The notes beneath the pieces were generated by a model. The model worked only from the letters and a program-made list of their open reading frames with translations, was not told where the DNA came from and ran no database searches. The position numbers and the translations under genes were made by a program. A stretch of DNA of 64,000 nucleotides, taken from positions 124,001 through 188,000 of the forward strand of contig NZ_JAGGOT010000071.1 in assembly GCF_018614195.1 (NCBI RefSeq), written 5' to 3'. Shown one piece after another: positions 31,467-40,753 of this stretch; positions within the stretch are counted from its first letter, which is position 1; every line of letters starts with the position of its first letter. Source of the DNA: Streptomyces sp. ISL-43 (GTDB lineage Bacteria; Actinomycetota; Actinomycetes; Streptomycetales; Streptomycetaceae).

Positions 31467-32633
31467 ATGGGAGCAAACCGTCTCACCGGCCTGGACGCCG
31501 CCCGCGGCATCGCCGTCCTCGGCATGTTCGCGGTCCACGTCGGCCCGCCGCCCGCACCCGAGGGCGCGGGCTGGCTGCTGGTCGCCGCCGACGGCCGGGC
31601 GCCCGCCGTCTTCACCCTCATCGCCGGCTTCTCCCTCGCGCTCGCCCGCTCCCGGGCCGCCGGGCCGCCACCGCTGCGGGCGACCCTGACCAGCTGCGCC
31701 ATCCTCGCCGCGCTCGGCCTGTGCCTCGCCGCGCTCTCACCCGGGATCCTCGTGATCCTGGCCTTCTACGCCGTCTACTTCCTGGCCGCCGAGCCGTTCA
31801 CCCGGCTGCGCACCCCCACCCTGGCGGCCGCCGCGGGCGTCGCCGTGGTGCTGGGCCCGGTCCTCTCCTACACCCTGGGCGCGGCCGTCGGGCTGCGCAC
31901 CGGCGGGCGCGGCGGCACGCCGGTCCCCGCCGACCTGGCGAGCTGGAGCGGCGCCGCCGGGACGGTGCGCGAGCTGCTGCTCTCGGGCGCGTACCCGCTG
32001 CTCACCTACTTCCCGTACATCCTGGCCGGCATGGCCCTCGGCCGCCTCGTCGATCCGCGGGGCAAGCGGTCGCTCGGACTGCTGACCGCGGCCGGGGCGG
32101 CGGCCGCCGTCATCGGCTACGGCGCCTCCTGGCTCGCGCTGGGCCCGGGCGGCCGGCGCGCACCGCTGCTGGCCGCCGTCGCGCGGGAGCACCCCTGGGC
32201 CACGGCGGAGCCCGATCCGGTCGCCGCCGTCCTGGGCGAGCAGTTCGGCGCCGTCCCCAGCACCTCCTGGGACTGGCTGCTGCTGGCCGGCCCCTACAAC
32301 CAGACCCCGCTGGAGACCCTCGGCAACGCCGGGGTCGGGGCCGCCCTCCTCGGCCTGCTCGCCCTCGCCGCGCGCGTCTCCCGGGTGGCGAAGGCGCTGC
32401 GGCCGCTCGCCGCCGTCGGCGCGATGGCCCTGTCGGTCTACGTCGTGCACGCGCTCGCGCTGGCGCTGTTCGCGCGCGGCTGGAGCGGCTGGTACGTCCT
32501 GGCGGGCTTCTCCGCCTGCGCCGTCGCCGGCTGCCTGGCCTGGGAGCACTACCTGCGCGGTACGGAGCTGCGCCGCGGGCCGCTGGAGTGGGCCCTGCGG
32601 GCGCTGACCCCGCCGCGGCGGCCGCCCGCCTGA
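31467..32633 (+). CDS. DUF418/HGSNAT-like polytopic membrane protein
   Basis: 388 residues from ATG 31467. It opens with RLTGLDAARGIAVLGMFAVH, the signature shared by DUF418/DUF1624 and heparan-alpha-glucosaminide acetyltransferase-like membrane proteins. At least nine hydrophobic segments follow (for example LTSCAILAALGLCLAALSPG, then AVYFLAAEPF, TYFPYILAGMALGRL, AVGAMALSVYVVHALALALF). Members are thought to move acyl groups across the membrane, but few are tested. It stands alone after the tRNA and 100 bases before the M24 gene. The longer open frame to 31299 passes through the tRNA and is not coding. Confidence 0.8.
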   Translation: MGANRLTGLDAARGIAVLGMFAVHVGPPPAPEGAGWLLVAADGRAPAVFTLIAGFSLALARSRAAGPPPLRATLTSCAILAALGLCLAALSPGILVILAFYAVYFLAAEPFTRLRTPTLAAAAGVAVVLGPVLSYTLGAAVGLRTGGRGGTPVPADLASWSGAAGTVRELLLSGAYPLLTYFPYILAGMALGRLVDPRGKRSLGLLTAAGAAAAVIGYGASWLALGPGGRRAPLLAAVAREHPWATAEPDPVAAVLGEQFGAVPSTSWDWLLLAGPYNQTPLETLGNAGVGAALLGLLALAARVSRVAKALRPLAAVGAMALSVYVVHALALALFARGWSGWYVLAGFSACAVAGCLAWEHYLRGTELRRGPLEWALRALTPPRRPPA

Positions 32634-32732
32634 ACCGGCGGGGCGGCGGGCATCCCGGGACCGGCGTACCCCCGGCCACCCCGACCGGCGCGGCCCCTGC
32701 CCTCGGCGGGCGGCTCACGGCAGGATCCCCGT

Positions 32733-33878
32733 ATGGACCACGACTCCGTACACGACGCCGCCCACGACGCCGACCCCTTCACGGCCGCCGACTACGCCGC
32801 GCGGATGGACGCCGCCGCGCGGGCCGCCGCCGACGCGGGCCTGGCCGGCCTGCTGATCGCCCCCGGGCCCGACCTCGCCCACCTCACCGGATACCGCCCC
32901 GTCGACACCGAGCGGCTCACCCTGCTCGTCCTCGCCGCCGGGCAGGACCCCGTACTCGTCGTCCCCGCGCTCGAAGCCCCCGACGCGGCGAAGGCGCCCG
33001 GCGCGGGCGCGATGACCCTGCGGGACTGGGCCGACGGGAAGGACCCGTACACCGTGGCCGCCCCGCTGCTGGACGTCACCGGCCGCTTCGGCGTCAGCGA
33101 CAACACCTGGGCGCTGCATCTGCTGGGCCTGCAGCGGGAGTTGCCGACGACCTCGTACGCGTCGCTGACCGACGTGCTGCCGATGCTGCGCGCGGTCAAG
33201 GACGAGCGCGAGCTCGCCCGGCTCGCGGTGGCCGGCGAGGCCGCGGACGCCGCGTACGCGCAGATCCTGCACGTCCCCTTCGCCGGCCGCCGGGAGAGCG
33301 ACGTCGCCGCGGACCTGGCCGCCCTGCTGCGCGTACACGGCCACTCCCAGGTCGACTTCACCGTCGTCGGCTCCGGACCCAACGGGGCCAATCCGCACCA
33401 CGAGGCCGGTGACCGGGTCATCGAGCACGGCGACATGGTCGTCCTGGACTTCGGCGGGCTCAAGCACGGCTACGGCTCCGACATCTCCCGGACCGTCCAC
33501 GTCGGCGAGCCCACGGACGAGGAGCAGCGCGTCCACGACATCGTCCGCGAGGCCCAGCTGGCGGGCGTGGCGGCGGCCCGGGCGGGCGCGGCCTGCCAGG
33601 ACGTGGACCGGGCGGCCCGCGCGGTGATCACCGAGTTCGGCTACGGCGAGCAGTTCATCCACCGCACGGGCCACGGCATCGGAGTCACCACGCACGAGCC
33701 CCCGTACATGGTCGAGGGGGAGGAGCAGGTGCTCGTCCCCGGCATGTGCTTCTCCGTGGAGCCGGGGATCTACCTCCCGGGACGGTTCGGCGTCCGCATC
33801 GAGGACATCGTCACGGTCACGGAGACCGGCTGCCGCAGCTTCAACAACGCCTCGCGGGAACTGGCGATCGTCGAATAG
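32733..33878 (+). CDS. M24 family metallopeptidase (Xaa-Pro aminopeptidase-like)
   Basis: 381 residues. N-terminal creatinase-like domain (LLIAPGPDLAHLTGYRPVDTE pieces, residues 35-160) and C-terminal pita-bread domain with the five metal ligands: D in VVLDFGG, D in GYGSDISRTVH, H in HRTGHGIGV, E in SVEPGIYLPG, and E in VRIEDIV. It should remove N-terminal residues next to proline, or short dipeptides, in the cytoplasm. All ligands are intact. Single gene; convergent with treZ, 49 bases apart. Confidence 0.92.
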   Translation: MDHDSVHDAAHDADPFTAADYAARMDAAARAAADAGLAGLLIAPGPDLAHLTGYRPVDTERLTLLVLAAGQDPVLVVPALEAPDAAKAPGAGAMTLRDWADGKDPYTVAAPLLDVTGRFGVSDNTWALHLLGLQRELPTTSYASLTDVLPMLRAVKDERELARLAVAGEAADAAYAQILHVPFAGRRESDVAADLAALLRVHGHSQVDFTVVGSGPNGANPHHEAGDRVIEHGDMVVLDFGGLKHGYGSDISRTVHVGEPTDEEQRVHDIVREAQLAGVAAARAGAACQDVDRAARAVITEFGYGEQFIHRTGHGIGVTTHEPPYMVEGEEQVLVPGMCFSVEPGIYLPGRFGVRIEDIVTVTETGCRSFNNASRELAIVE

Positions 33879-33927
33879 CCCCGTCCGCGCGCCCGCCCGG
33901 TCGCTCCCGCGGGCGGGCGCGGCGCCG

Positions 33928-35709
33928 CTACGGCCCCAGGACCACCGCCGATTCGGCCGGTACGTGGACGCGCCCGTCGGAGTCCGGATGGTCCACGGGG
34001 ATCCACGAGGCCAGTACCCGCACGCCGTTGCGGCCCAGCGCGATGGTGGTCGGCTCCGCGGAGAAGTTCACCACCACGCGGACGTCGCCCCGGCGGAAGG
34101 TCAGCCAGCGCCGCTCCTCGTCGTGGGCGGTCCGGACCGAGGCCAGATCGGGATCCCGCAGGTCCGGGTGGGTGCGGCGGAGCGTGATCAGCGTGCGGTA
34201 CCAGTCCAGCAGGCGCGCGTGGGGCTCCCGCTCGGGCTCGGCCCAGTCCAGGCAGGAGCGGTCCCGGGTGGCGGGGTCCTGGGGGTCGGGGATCTCCTCC
34301 GGTTTCCAGCCGTGCTCGGCGAACTCCCGCCGCCGGCCCGCCCGTACGGCCTCGGCGAGCTCCGGGTCGGGATGGTCGGTGAAGTACTGCCAGGGCGTGT
34401 CCGCGCCCCACTCCTCGCCCATGAACAGCATCGGCACGAACGGCCCGGTCAGCGCCACCGCCGCCGCGCACGCCAGCAGCCCGGGGGAGAGGGAGGCGGA
34501 GAGCCGGTCGCCCAGTGCCCGGTTGCCGATCTGGTCGTGGGTCTGGGTGTAGCCGAGGAACCGGTGCGCGGGGGTGCGGCCGCGGTCCACCGGGCGCCCG
34601 TGGTGGCGGCCCCGGAAGGAGGACCAGGTCCCGTCGTGGAAGAAGGCCCGGGTCATGGTCTTGGTCAGGGCGCCGAGCGGGGCGGCCGCGAAGTCCGCGT
34701 AGTACGCCTGGGACTCGCCGGTCAGGGCGCAGTGCAGGGCGTGGTGGAAGTCGTCGTTCCACTGCGCGTGCAGGCCGGCGCCGCCGGCGGTGCGCGGCAT
34801 GGTGGCGCGCGGATCGCACTGGTCGGACTCGGCGATCAGGAACAGCGGCCGGCCGCTCTCGGCGGCCAGCTCGTCGACCGCGGCCGCCAGTTCCTCCAGG
34901 AAGGTCAGCGCCCGCCCGTCGACGAGCGCGTGTACGGCGTCCAGGCGCAGCCCGTCGATCCGGTAGTCGCGCAGCCAGGCGAGCGCGCTGCCGAGGAGGT
35001 ACGCGCGCACCTCGTCGGAGCCGGGCGCGTCCAGGTTCACCGCCGCGCCCCAGGGGGTGTGGTGGGTGTCGGTGAAGTACGGCCCGAAGGCGGGGAGGTG
35101 GTTGCCGGAGGGGCCGAGGTGGTTGTGCACCACGTCGAGCACGACGCCGAGCCCGGCCGCGTGCGCCGCCTCCACGAAGCGGACCAGCCCGGCCGGGCCC
35201 CCGTACGGCTCGTGCACGGCCCACGGCGCGACGCCGTCGTACCCCCAGCCGTGCCGCCCCGGGAACGGGCAGACGGGCATCAGCTCGACGTGGGTGACGC
35301 CGAGCCCGGTCAGGTGGCCGAGCCGGGCGGCGGCCGCGTCGAAGGTCCCCTCGGGGGTGAAGGTGCCGATGTGCAGCTCGTACAGGACGGCGTCCTGCAG
35401 CGGGACGCGGGGCGGCGCGGCAGGCTCCCCGGGGGTGAGGGCCGCGAAGTCGACGACCGCCGAGAGGCGCTCGGGGCCCTCCGGCAGCCGGCGTCCGCGA
35501 GGATCGGGGCGTACGGGGCCCTGCTGATCGCCGTCCGGATCGCCGTCCGGGCCGCCGCCCAGCAGGAATCCGTACCGGGATCCGTCGGCGGCCGGGGCCT
35601 CGGCGACCCACCAGCCGGCCCGCTCCGGATCAAGCGTCATCTCGTACGCGGCCCCGTCGAGCCACAGCGCGACCCGGCCAGTCAGCGGTGCCCACACCTC
35701 GAACTGCAC
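33928..35709 (-). CDS. treZ: Malto-oligosyltrehalose trehalohydrolase
   Basis: 593 residues from a GTG at 35709 (GAGGGGAC ribosome site). An N-terminal carbohydrate-binding domain (VQFEVWAPLTGRVALWLDG) precedes the GH13 barrel with nucleophile Asp in GLRLDAVHAL, acid Glu in LIAESDQCD, and HD in YTQTHDQIGNR. The pair of motifs VLYELHIGTFTPEGTF and WGYDGVAPWAVHEPYGG is diagnostic for TreZ. It releases trehalose from the end product of TreY (38449-40671). TreY, the partner enzyme, lies 2.7 kb away on the same strand, separated by three genes. Confidence 0.95.
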   Translation of the reverse strand: MQFEVWAPLTGRVALWLDGAAYEMTLDPERAGWWVAEAPAADGSRYGFLLGGGPDGDPDGDQQGPVRPDPRGRRLPEGPERLSAVVDFAALTPGEPAAPPRVPLQDAVLYELHIGTFTPEGTFDAAAARLGHLTGLGVTHVELMPVCPFPGRHGWGYDGVAPWAVHEPYGGPAGLVRFVEAAHAAGLGVVLDVVHNHLGPSGNHLPAFGPYFTDTHHTPWGAAVNLDAPGSDEVRAYLLGSALAWLRDYRIDGLRLDAVHALVDGRALTFLEELAAAVDELAAESGRPLFLIAESDQCDPRATMPRTAGGAGLHAQWNDDFHHALHCALTGESQAYYADFAAAPLGALTKTMTRAFFHDGTWSSFRGRHHGRPVDRGRTPAHRFLGYTQTHDQIGNRALGDRLSASLSPGLLACAAAVALTGPFVPMLFMGEEWGADTPWQYFTDHPDPELAEAVRAGRRREFAEHGWKPEEIPDPQDPATRDRSCLDWAEPEREPHARLLDWYRTLITLRRTHPDLRDPDLASVRTAHDEERRWLTFRRGDVRVVVNFSAEPTTIALGRNGVRVLASWIPVDHPDSDGRVHVPAESAVVLGP

Positions 35710-35821
35710 GGACGGTCCCCTCGTCTTGCGGCGGTGCCCCGACCTGCGGGACCGGCCCATCATCTCCGGCTCGGCGCGGGAGTTCTGGACACTCTGCCCC
35801 TGACGGGCCGACAATCACCCT

Positions 35822-36385
35822 GTGACGTCGAGTTTCGAGTTCCCCGCCTACCCGGCCCCGCGGCTGTCCGACGCCGAGCGCGACCGGGCGCTCGGCCAGC
35901 TCAGGGAGGGCGCCGCCATCGGAAAACTGTCGCACGACACCTTTGTGCGCCGCATGGAACTCGCCCTCGTCGCCCGCCGCTCCGAGGACCTCGCGGTGCT
36001 CACCGCGGACCTGGAGGGCCGGGAGGGCGCGGAAAGCCCCTGGACCCGCCGCCTGTTCGGCTGGGTGGGGCGGGCCTCGGCCGTTTCGGTGGGCGTGCGG
36101 CGGGCCTGGGCCGCCGAGAGGCTGCCCAAACTGCTCCTCCCGCATCCGAGGGCCGAGCCGCTGCGGATCGGCCGCGACCCGGGCAACGGGCTGCGGCTCA
36201 GCCACGAGACGGTCTCCCGGGCGCACGCGGAGCTGAGGATGCGGGACGGGGTGTGGGTGGTGACGGACCTCGGCTCGACGAACGGGACCACGGTGAACGG
36301 GCACCGGGTCACCGGATCGGCCGTCGTGCGGGACGGGGACCAGATCGGCTTCGGACGGATGTCCTTCCGGCTGTCGGCGAGCTGA
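35822..36385 (+). CDS. DUF1707-FHA protein
   Basis: 187 residues from a GTG at 35822. DUF1707 at about 13-65 (RLSDAERDRALGQLREGAAI) is the Streptomyces membrane-proximal helical module. The FHA domain at about 110-185 has LRIGRDPGNGLRLSHETVSR and TDLGSTNGTTVNG, the conserved phosphothreonine-binding loops with Arg, Ser and Asn in place. It likely recognises phosphothreonine proteins made by Ser/Thr kinases; no kinase lies nearby. No membrane segment was seen. It is divergent from treZ with about 110 bases between starts. Confidence 0.9.
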   Translation: MTSSFEFPAYPAPRLSDAERDRALGQLREGAAIGKLSHDTFVRRMELALVARRSEDLAVLTADLEGREGAESPWTRRLFGWVGRASAVSVGVRRAWAAERLPKLLLPHPRAEPLRIGRDPGNGLRLSHETVSRAHAELRMRDGVWVVTDLGSTNGTTVNGHRVTGSAVVRDGDQIGFGRMSFRLSAS

Positions 36386-36412
36386 GAGCGGCGGAGCGCG
36401 GTGCGGGAGCGG

Positions 36413-36458
36413 GCCGGGGCAGGCCGGGGCAGGCCGGGGCAGGTCGGGGCAGGTCGGG
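36413..36458. repeat. 10-bp tandem repeat
   Basis: The unit GCCGGGGCAG and the variant GTCGGGGCAG are repeated about four and a half times between the FHA and GNAT genes. It may simply be replication slippage in noncoding DNA; it leaves an open frame upstream of the GNAT start that should not be read as coding. Confidence 0.8.
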
Positions 36459-36529
36459 AGCGCGCCGGGGACCGGCCGGTGACCGGCCGGAGTGACCCGG
36501 ACGCACGGCCCGTGACGCCTGCGCGGAGG

Positions 36530-37012
36530 ATGGCGTCCACGGAACACGTCTCCGCCGCCCCCGTCGTACGGCCCGCACGCCCCGAGGACCTGCCCCGCCT
36601 GGTCGGTCTCATGCGCGAGCACATGGAGTACGAGAAGTCCGAGCCCCGCCCGGCCGGTCCCCTCGCCGACCGGCTCGGCCCGCAGCTGTTCGCCGGCGAC
36701 GCCCGGCTCTGGGTGCTGCTCGCCGAGACCCCGGACGGCGCCGTCGCCGGGTACGCCGCCTGCTCGGCCGAGTTCTCCTTCTGGGACGCCGGCCGGTACC
36801 TCCACATGGACTGCCTCTACCTCGCCGCGGAAGCCCGCGGCCACGGCCTCGGGGCCGCCCTGATGGACGGCGTGCGGGGCCTGGCCCGCACGCTCGGCCT
36901 CGGCCACGTCGAGTGGCAGACGCCCGACTGGAACGAGGGCGCGATCCGCTTCTACGACCGGCTCGGCGCGACCGGCCGGCCGAAGATCCGCTACGCCCTG
37001 CCGATGGAGTAG
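36530..37012 (+). CDS. GNAT-family N-acetyltransferase
   Basis: 160 residues from ATG 36530. The acetyl-CoA motif A is YLHMDCLYLAAEARGHGLGAALMDGV, with the pyrophosphate loop RGHGLGA, followed by WQTPDWNEGAIRFYDRLGA, the family's motif B with the Tyr acid. The order and length are those of single-domain GNAT enzymes that acetylate amines such as spermidine, antibiotics or protein N-termini. The substrate cannot be read from the sequence. It is convergent with the M14 gene. Confidence 0.88.
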   Translation: MASTEHVSAAPVVRPARPEDLPRLVGLMREHMEYEKSEPRPAGPLADRLGPQLFAGDARLWVLLAETPDGAVAGYAACSAEFSFWDAGRYLHMDCLYLAAEARGHGLGAALMDGVRGLARTLGLGHVEWQTPDWNEGAIRFYDRLGATGRPKIRYALPME

Positions 37013-37014
37013 GC

Positions 37015-37030
37015 CCCGGGGATCCCCGGG
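37015..37030. terminator. Palindromic GC stretch between GNAT and M14 genes
   Basis: CCCGGGGATCCCCGGG is a perfect 16-bp palindrome just after the GNAT stop. A second 9-bp GC stem (CCGGCCCGG/CCGGGCCGG, about 37041-37062) follows. Together they probably end both convergent transcripts. Confidence 0.45.
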
Positions 37031-37061
37031 CGGCCCGGCCCCGGCCCGGCCCCCGGGCCGG

Positions 37062-38324
37062 CTAGCGGCCGGCCGCCACGAGCCGCTCGTAGGCCGCCAG
37101 GACGACCCGGGACTGGTGCTCCACCTGTGTGGCCACGGGGACCCAGCGCGCCTGGAAGCGGGCCGCGAACTGCTCGCACCACCCCGTGACGAGCCGGTCC
37201 AGGGCGGGCGCAGCCGGATGGCCCTGGGCGCGCAGGACCCGCAGCAGCATCGCGGCGGCGCGCAGCGAGAGGCGCCGGCCGAAGGCGTCGATGCTCCCGA
37301 TGTAGGCCGCCGTGGCCTCGGCGGGAGCCTGTGCGCCCGTCCACTCGGCGGTGATCCGGGGGATCAGCGCGAGCGTCCAGTCCACCGCGCGCAGCAAGGC
37401 CGAAGCGGCCGGATCCGTACCGGCGGCGGCGCCCTCCCGCAGGGCCGCGACCCGCGCCGCGTCGGCGGTGAGCCGCCCGGCCAGCAGGCGCAGGGCGCCG
37501 CGCGGGTCGGGGTGCGGTGCCGGGTCGTCCACCAGGTCCGAGGCCCACATGGGGACTTCGACGATCGCGGTGGTCCCGGCGTGGCGGTGGGCGTGGTACC
37601 AGGTGCTGAGCCGGGTGTCCTCGGGGTGGAAGGCTCCGGCGGCCGGGGTCCCCGGCTCGGGCATCACGAAGATCCCCGCACCGGGGGAGGGCCAGCCGGA
37701 GGCGTCGGAGGCGCTGGTCTCGACCGGGATGCGCAGCTCGGCGGCCGATTTGCCGAAGGGCTCGGCGAGGCCGGGTATGTCCCGCGTGAGCTGGATCCAC
37801 GAGCCGCCGAGGTCGGTGCCGTGGAGGGACACCTGCAGGGCGGGGCGCAGCTCGTCGATGAGCGCGGTCAGGGCCAGCGTCTCGGGCGGCAGCCGGTCGG
37901 GTGCCAGTAAAGACGGGGCCCACTCGGGCTGTTCGGGGCCTGGGGGCCGGAAGAAGTTCCGGTGGTAGTCGAGCAGGGAGTACGGGCGGGGCGTGCGGTG
38001 CAGGGCCGCGCCGTCCGGGTCGGCGCAGAGCAGGAAGTGCCAGTCGGCTCCGTCGGCGGGTTCGCGGATGAGGCGCCGTGCGAGCGCGAGGGCGGTGGCC
38101 CCGCCGACGGGTTCGTTGGCGTGCGCCCCGGCGACGACGAGCACGTTGCGCGGGTGGCCGGCGCCCACGGAGAGCAGCCAGAGGGGCTCCCCGGCCCGGG
38201 AGGTGCCGGCCTGGCGGAGCCGGACCGTGCCGGGGTGTTCGTCCGCCAGCGCGCGGGCGGCCAGGGCGAGTTCGTGGGGGGTCGGATAGCACATGTCGCG
38301 GATGAGGGTCACAAGGAATGCCAT
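37062..38324 (-). CDS. M14 family zinc carboxypeptidase
   Basis: 420 residues. Zinc ligands are H and E in VAGAHANEPVGG (about 65-76) and H in SLHGTDLGGSW (about 168). The general base Glu is in AIVEVPMWAS, and FFRPPGPEQPEWAP is a family loop. There is no signal peptide, so it acts in the cytoplasm, probably on peptidoglycan or short peptides taken up by the cell. The C-terminal 130 residues are helical and not part of the minimal M14 fold. The first ATG at 38324 is used; 38294 (MCYPTPHELA) is possible. Confidence 0.85.
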   Translation of the reverse strand: MAFLVTLIRDMCYPTPHELALAARALADEHPGTVRLRQAGTSRAGEPLWLLSVGAGHPRNVLVVAGAHANEPVGGATALALARRLIREPADGADWHFLLCADPDGAALHRTPRPYSLLDYHRNFFRPPGPEQPEWAPSLLAPDRLPPETLALTALIDELRPALQVSLHGTDLGGSWIQLTRDIPGLAEPFGKSAAELRIPVETSASDASGWPSPGAGIFVMPEPGTPAAGAFHPEDTRLSTWYHAHRHAGTTAIVEVPMWASDLVDDPAPHPDPRGALRLLAGRLTADAARVAALREGAAAGTDPAASALLRAVDWTLALIPRITAEWTGAQAPAEATAAYIGSIDAFGRRLSLRAAAMLLRVLRAQGHPAAPALDRLVTGWCEQFAARFQARWVPVATQVEHQSRVVLAAYERLVAAGR

Positions 38325-38448
38325 GCCCGCCGCGCACGCCCGCTACTGCTCCGCGGGCCCCGCACTTGCGCGCCGACCCGGCTGGAAACCCCTGGCCAAG
38401 GCCCTGCGCCCGACCGGTCCGGTTCCGTCGGGCGAGCCGAGTGTCCCC

Positions 38449-40671
38449 CTACGTCCGGCGGACCAGTACCGCCACCGGGGCCGCCGCCAGCAGCCCGGCC
38501 AGGGGGACCTCGCCGGTGAAGGACGGGCCCGTGGTGTCGAGGGAGGTCCAGTGGCCCGGGGGCAGCGGCAGGGTGGTGGCGCGCCAGCCGCCCGCCGCCG
38601 CGAGGCGCAGGGACAGCCGGGTGACCGCCACCACCAGGTCCGCGGAGCGCGCGTACGCCACACAGTGCTCCGCCGCCGGGCCCCGGGCCGGGAGCGGGAC
38701 GTAGCCGGTGAAGAGCTCCGGTCGGTCTCGGCGCAGGCGCAGCAGCGCCGAGGTCAGGGCGAGCTTCCGCGCCGCGAGGGTGCCCGGCTGCGGGTGGGCG
38801 TCCGGTTCGGCCGGCCGGCGGTTGTCCGGGTCGACCAGGGCCCGGTACTCGCTCTCGCAGCCCTGGTAGACCTCCGGGACGCCCGGCATCGTCAGGTGCA
38901 GCGCCGTCATGGCCAGGACGTTGTCCCGGGCCGCCGCCACCACCTCGGGAGGGTCCTCCCGCAGAGCGGGCACGTACCCCGCGACGCCCGCCTCGTACTG
39001 TTCGTCCCGCTCCGTCCAGCTCGTGTGCAGGGCCGCCTCGCGGACGGCCTTGAGCAGGGCCTCGGTCAGCCGCTCCGTCCGGTCGGGTACGGAGCCCAGG
39101 CCGAAGGCGCTCTGCCGTGCCACCCAGGCCAGTTGCGGATCCGGCCCCGGCGCCGCGCCCGGTTCGTCCGCCAGCTCCGGGGCCTGGGACAGCACCGCGA
39201 TCCGGGCCCGGACGTCGGCGCTGCGCTTGGTGTCGTGCGTGGACAGGACCGTGCCGGAGGCCGGCCAGTCGCGGTCCAGGTGCGCGCAGTACGCGTGGAA
39301 CTCGGCCGGGGAGACCGCCGGGTGGCCCGGATCGCCGCCGACCTCCGTGGCCGACAGGAGCGGGGCCCAGCGGTAGAACGCCCGGTCCTCCAGGGACTTG
39401 GCGCGCAGGGCCGCCGAGGTCTGGGCGAAGCGGGCGGCGAACATGCCGTCCTGCCAGGTGAGTTCCCGTACGGCGGCGATGTCCTCGGCGCCCGCCCCCG
39501 AGACCTCGGCGAACCCGTCGGCGCCCGGGTACGGGCGGTACGCCGGGTAGGCGACGAGCAGTTCGCGCACCGCCCGCGCCGCCCCGGGGCCCGCGCGGCG
39601 CTCCAGTGCCGCCAGCTCCGCCGCCAGGTCCACGGTCAGCACCTCCCGCGTGGACCGCTCCGCCGTCCTCGGCCAGTCGGCCGCGCCGGTGGAATCCCGG
39701 TATCGGCGGGCCAGTTCGTCCGCACCCGCCGGATCGACGAGGAGGCCGTCCACGTGGCGCAGCGCGTCATAGCCCGTCGTGCCCGCGACCGGCCAGGCGG
39801 AGGGCAGCCGTTCGCCGCGGGCCAGGATCTTCTCGACCACGATCCAGCAGCCCGGTCCGGTCGCGCTCCGCAGCCGCTCCAGGTACTCCCGCGGGTCCGC
39901 GAGGCCGTCCACGTGGTCGATGCGCAGCCCCTCGACGACGCCGTCGCGGACCAGCTCCAGGATCTTCGCGTGCGTGGCCGCGAAGACCTGCGGATCCTCC
40001 ACCCGGACCCCGATCAACTCCGAAATCGTGAAGAAGCGGCGGTAGTTGAGGTTCGTGCGGGCCTCCCGCCACCAGGCGGGGCGGTAGTACTGCGCGGCCA
40101 GCAGCTCGGCCGGCTCCAGTGCGCCGGTACCGGCCCGCAGCGGGAACTCCAGCTCCCCGTGGCGCAGCACCTCCCCGTCGGCCTTGAAATCGGCGGCCTC
40201 GGCGGGCCCGGGGAGCAGCGGCAGCAGCACTTGTCCGCCGCCCGCCTCCCAGTCGATGTCGAACCAGCGCGCGCGGGGGGAGTCCGGCCCCTCGCGCAGC
40301 ACCTCCCACAGCTGCCGGTTCAGCCGCAACGGCCAGGGCACCGCCATGTGGTTCGGCACGATGTCGAGCACCAGCCCGAGTCCGTGCGCGCGGGCGGTGG
40401 CGGCCAGGGCCCGCAGGCCCGCCTCTCCGCCGAGCTCCGCCCGCACCCGGGAGTGGTCGGTGACGTCGTACCCGTGCGTGGAGCCGGGCACCGCCTCCAG
40501 TACGGGGGAGAGGTGGAGGTGGGACACGCCGAGCGAGGCGAGGTACGGCACCGCCGCCCGTGCGTCGGCGAAGGTGAACTCGGGGCGCAGTTGGAGGCGG
40601 TAGGTCGACGCCGGGGCGACTGCCGGCGGAACCTCGGATTCCGTGTGCGTGCGTGCGGACGGCTGGCTCAT
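38449..40671 (-). CDS. treY: Maltooligosyl trehalose synthase
   Basis: About 740 residues from ATG 40671 (MSQPSART); ATG 40716 would add 15. GH13 features: STYRLQLRPEFTFADA at the start, LDIVPNHMAV, nucleophile in GLRIDHVDGL, acid in WIVVEKILARGE, and LSTHDTKRSADVRAR, all typical of TreY, which turns the reducing end of a maltodextrin into a trehalose unit. With TreZ (33928-35709) it makes trehalose from glycogen fragments in the cytoplasm, and GlgX (42010-44124) can supply the linear chains. It is divergent from the MFS gene, whose start lies 82 bases away. Confidence 0.95.
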   Translation of the reverse strand: MSQPSARTHTESEVPPAVAPASTYRLQLRPEFTFADARAAVPYLASLGVSHLHLSPVLEAVPGSTHGYDVTDHSRVRAELGGEAGLRALAATARAHGLGLVLDIVPNHMAVPWPLRLNRQLWEVLREGPDSPRARWFDIDWEAGGGQVLLPLLPGPAEAADFKADGEVLRHGELEFPLRAGTGALEPAELLAAQYYRPAWWREARTNLNYRRFFTISELIGVRVEDPQVFAATHAKILELVRDGVVEGLRIDHVDGLADPREYLERLRSATGPGCWIVVEKILARGERLPSAWPVAGTTGYDALRHVDGLLVDPAGADELARRYRDSTGAADWPRTAERSTREVLTVDLAAELAALERRAGPGAARAVRELLVAYPAYRPYPGADGFAEVSGAGAEDIAAVRELTWQDGMFAARFAQTSAALRAKSLEDRAFYRWAPLLSATEVGGDPGHPAVSPAEFHAYCAHLDRDWPASGTVLSTHDTKRSADVRARIAVLSQAPELADEPGAAPGPDPQLAWVARQSAFGLGSVPDRTERLTEALLKAVREAALHTSWTERDEQYEAGVAGYVPALREDPPEVVAAARDNVLAMTALHLTMPGVPEVYQGCESEYRALVDPDNRRPAEPDAHPQPGTLAARKLALTSALLRLRRDRPELFTGYVPLPARGPAAEHCVAYARSADLVVAVTRLSLRLAAAGGWRATTLPLPPGHWTSLDTTGPSFTGEVPLAGLLAAAPVAVLVRRT

Positions 40672-40753
40672 GAGAACGTACGTACCCAGGATGCGGGATT
40701 CCGTGCCATTACCCAATGCATCCGGGTGACTGCGCCGGGTTAACGTTGCTCAA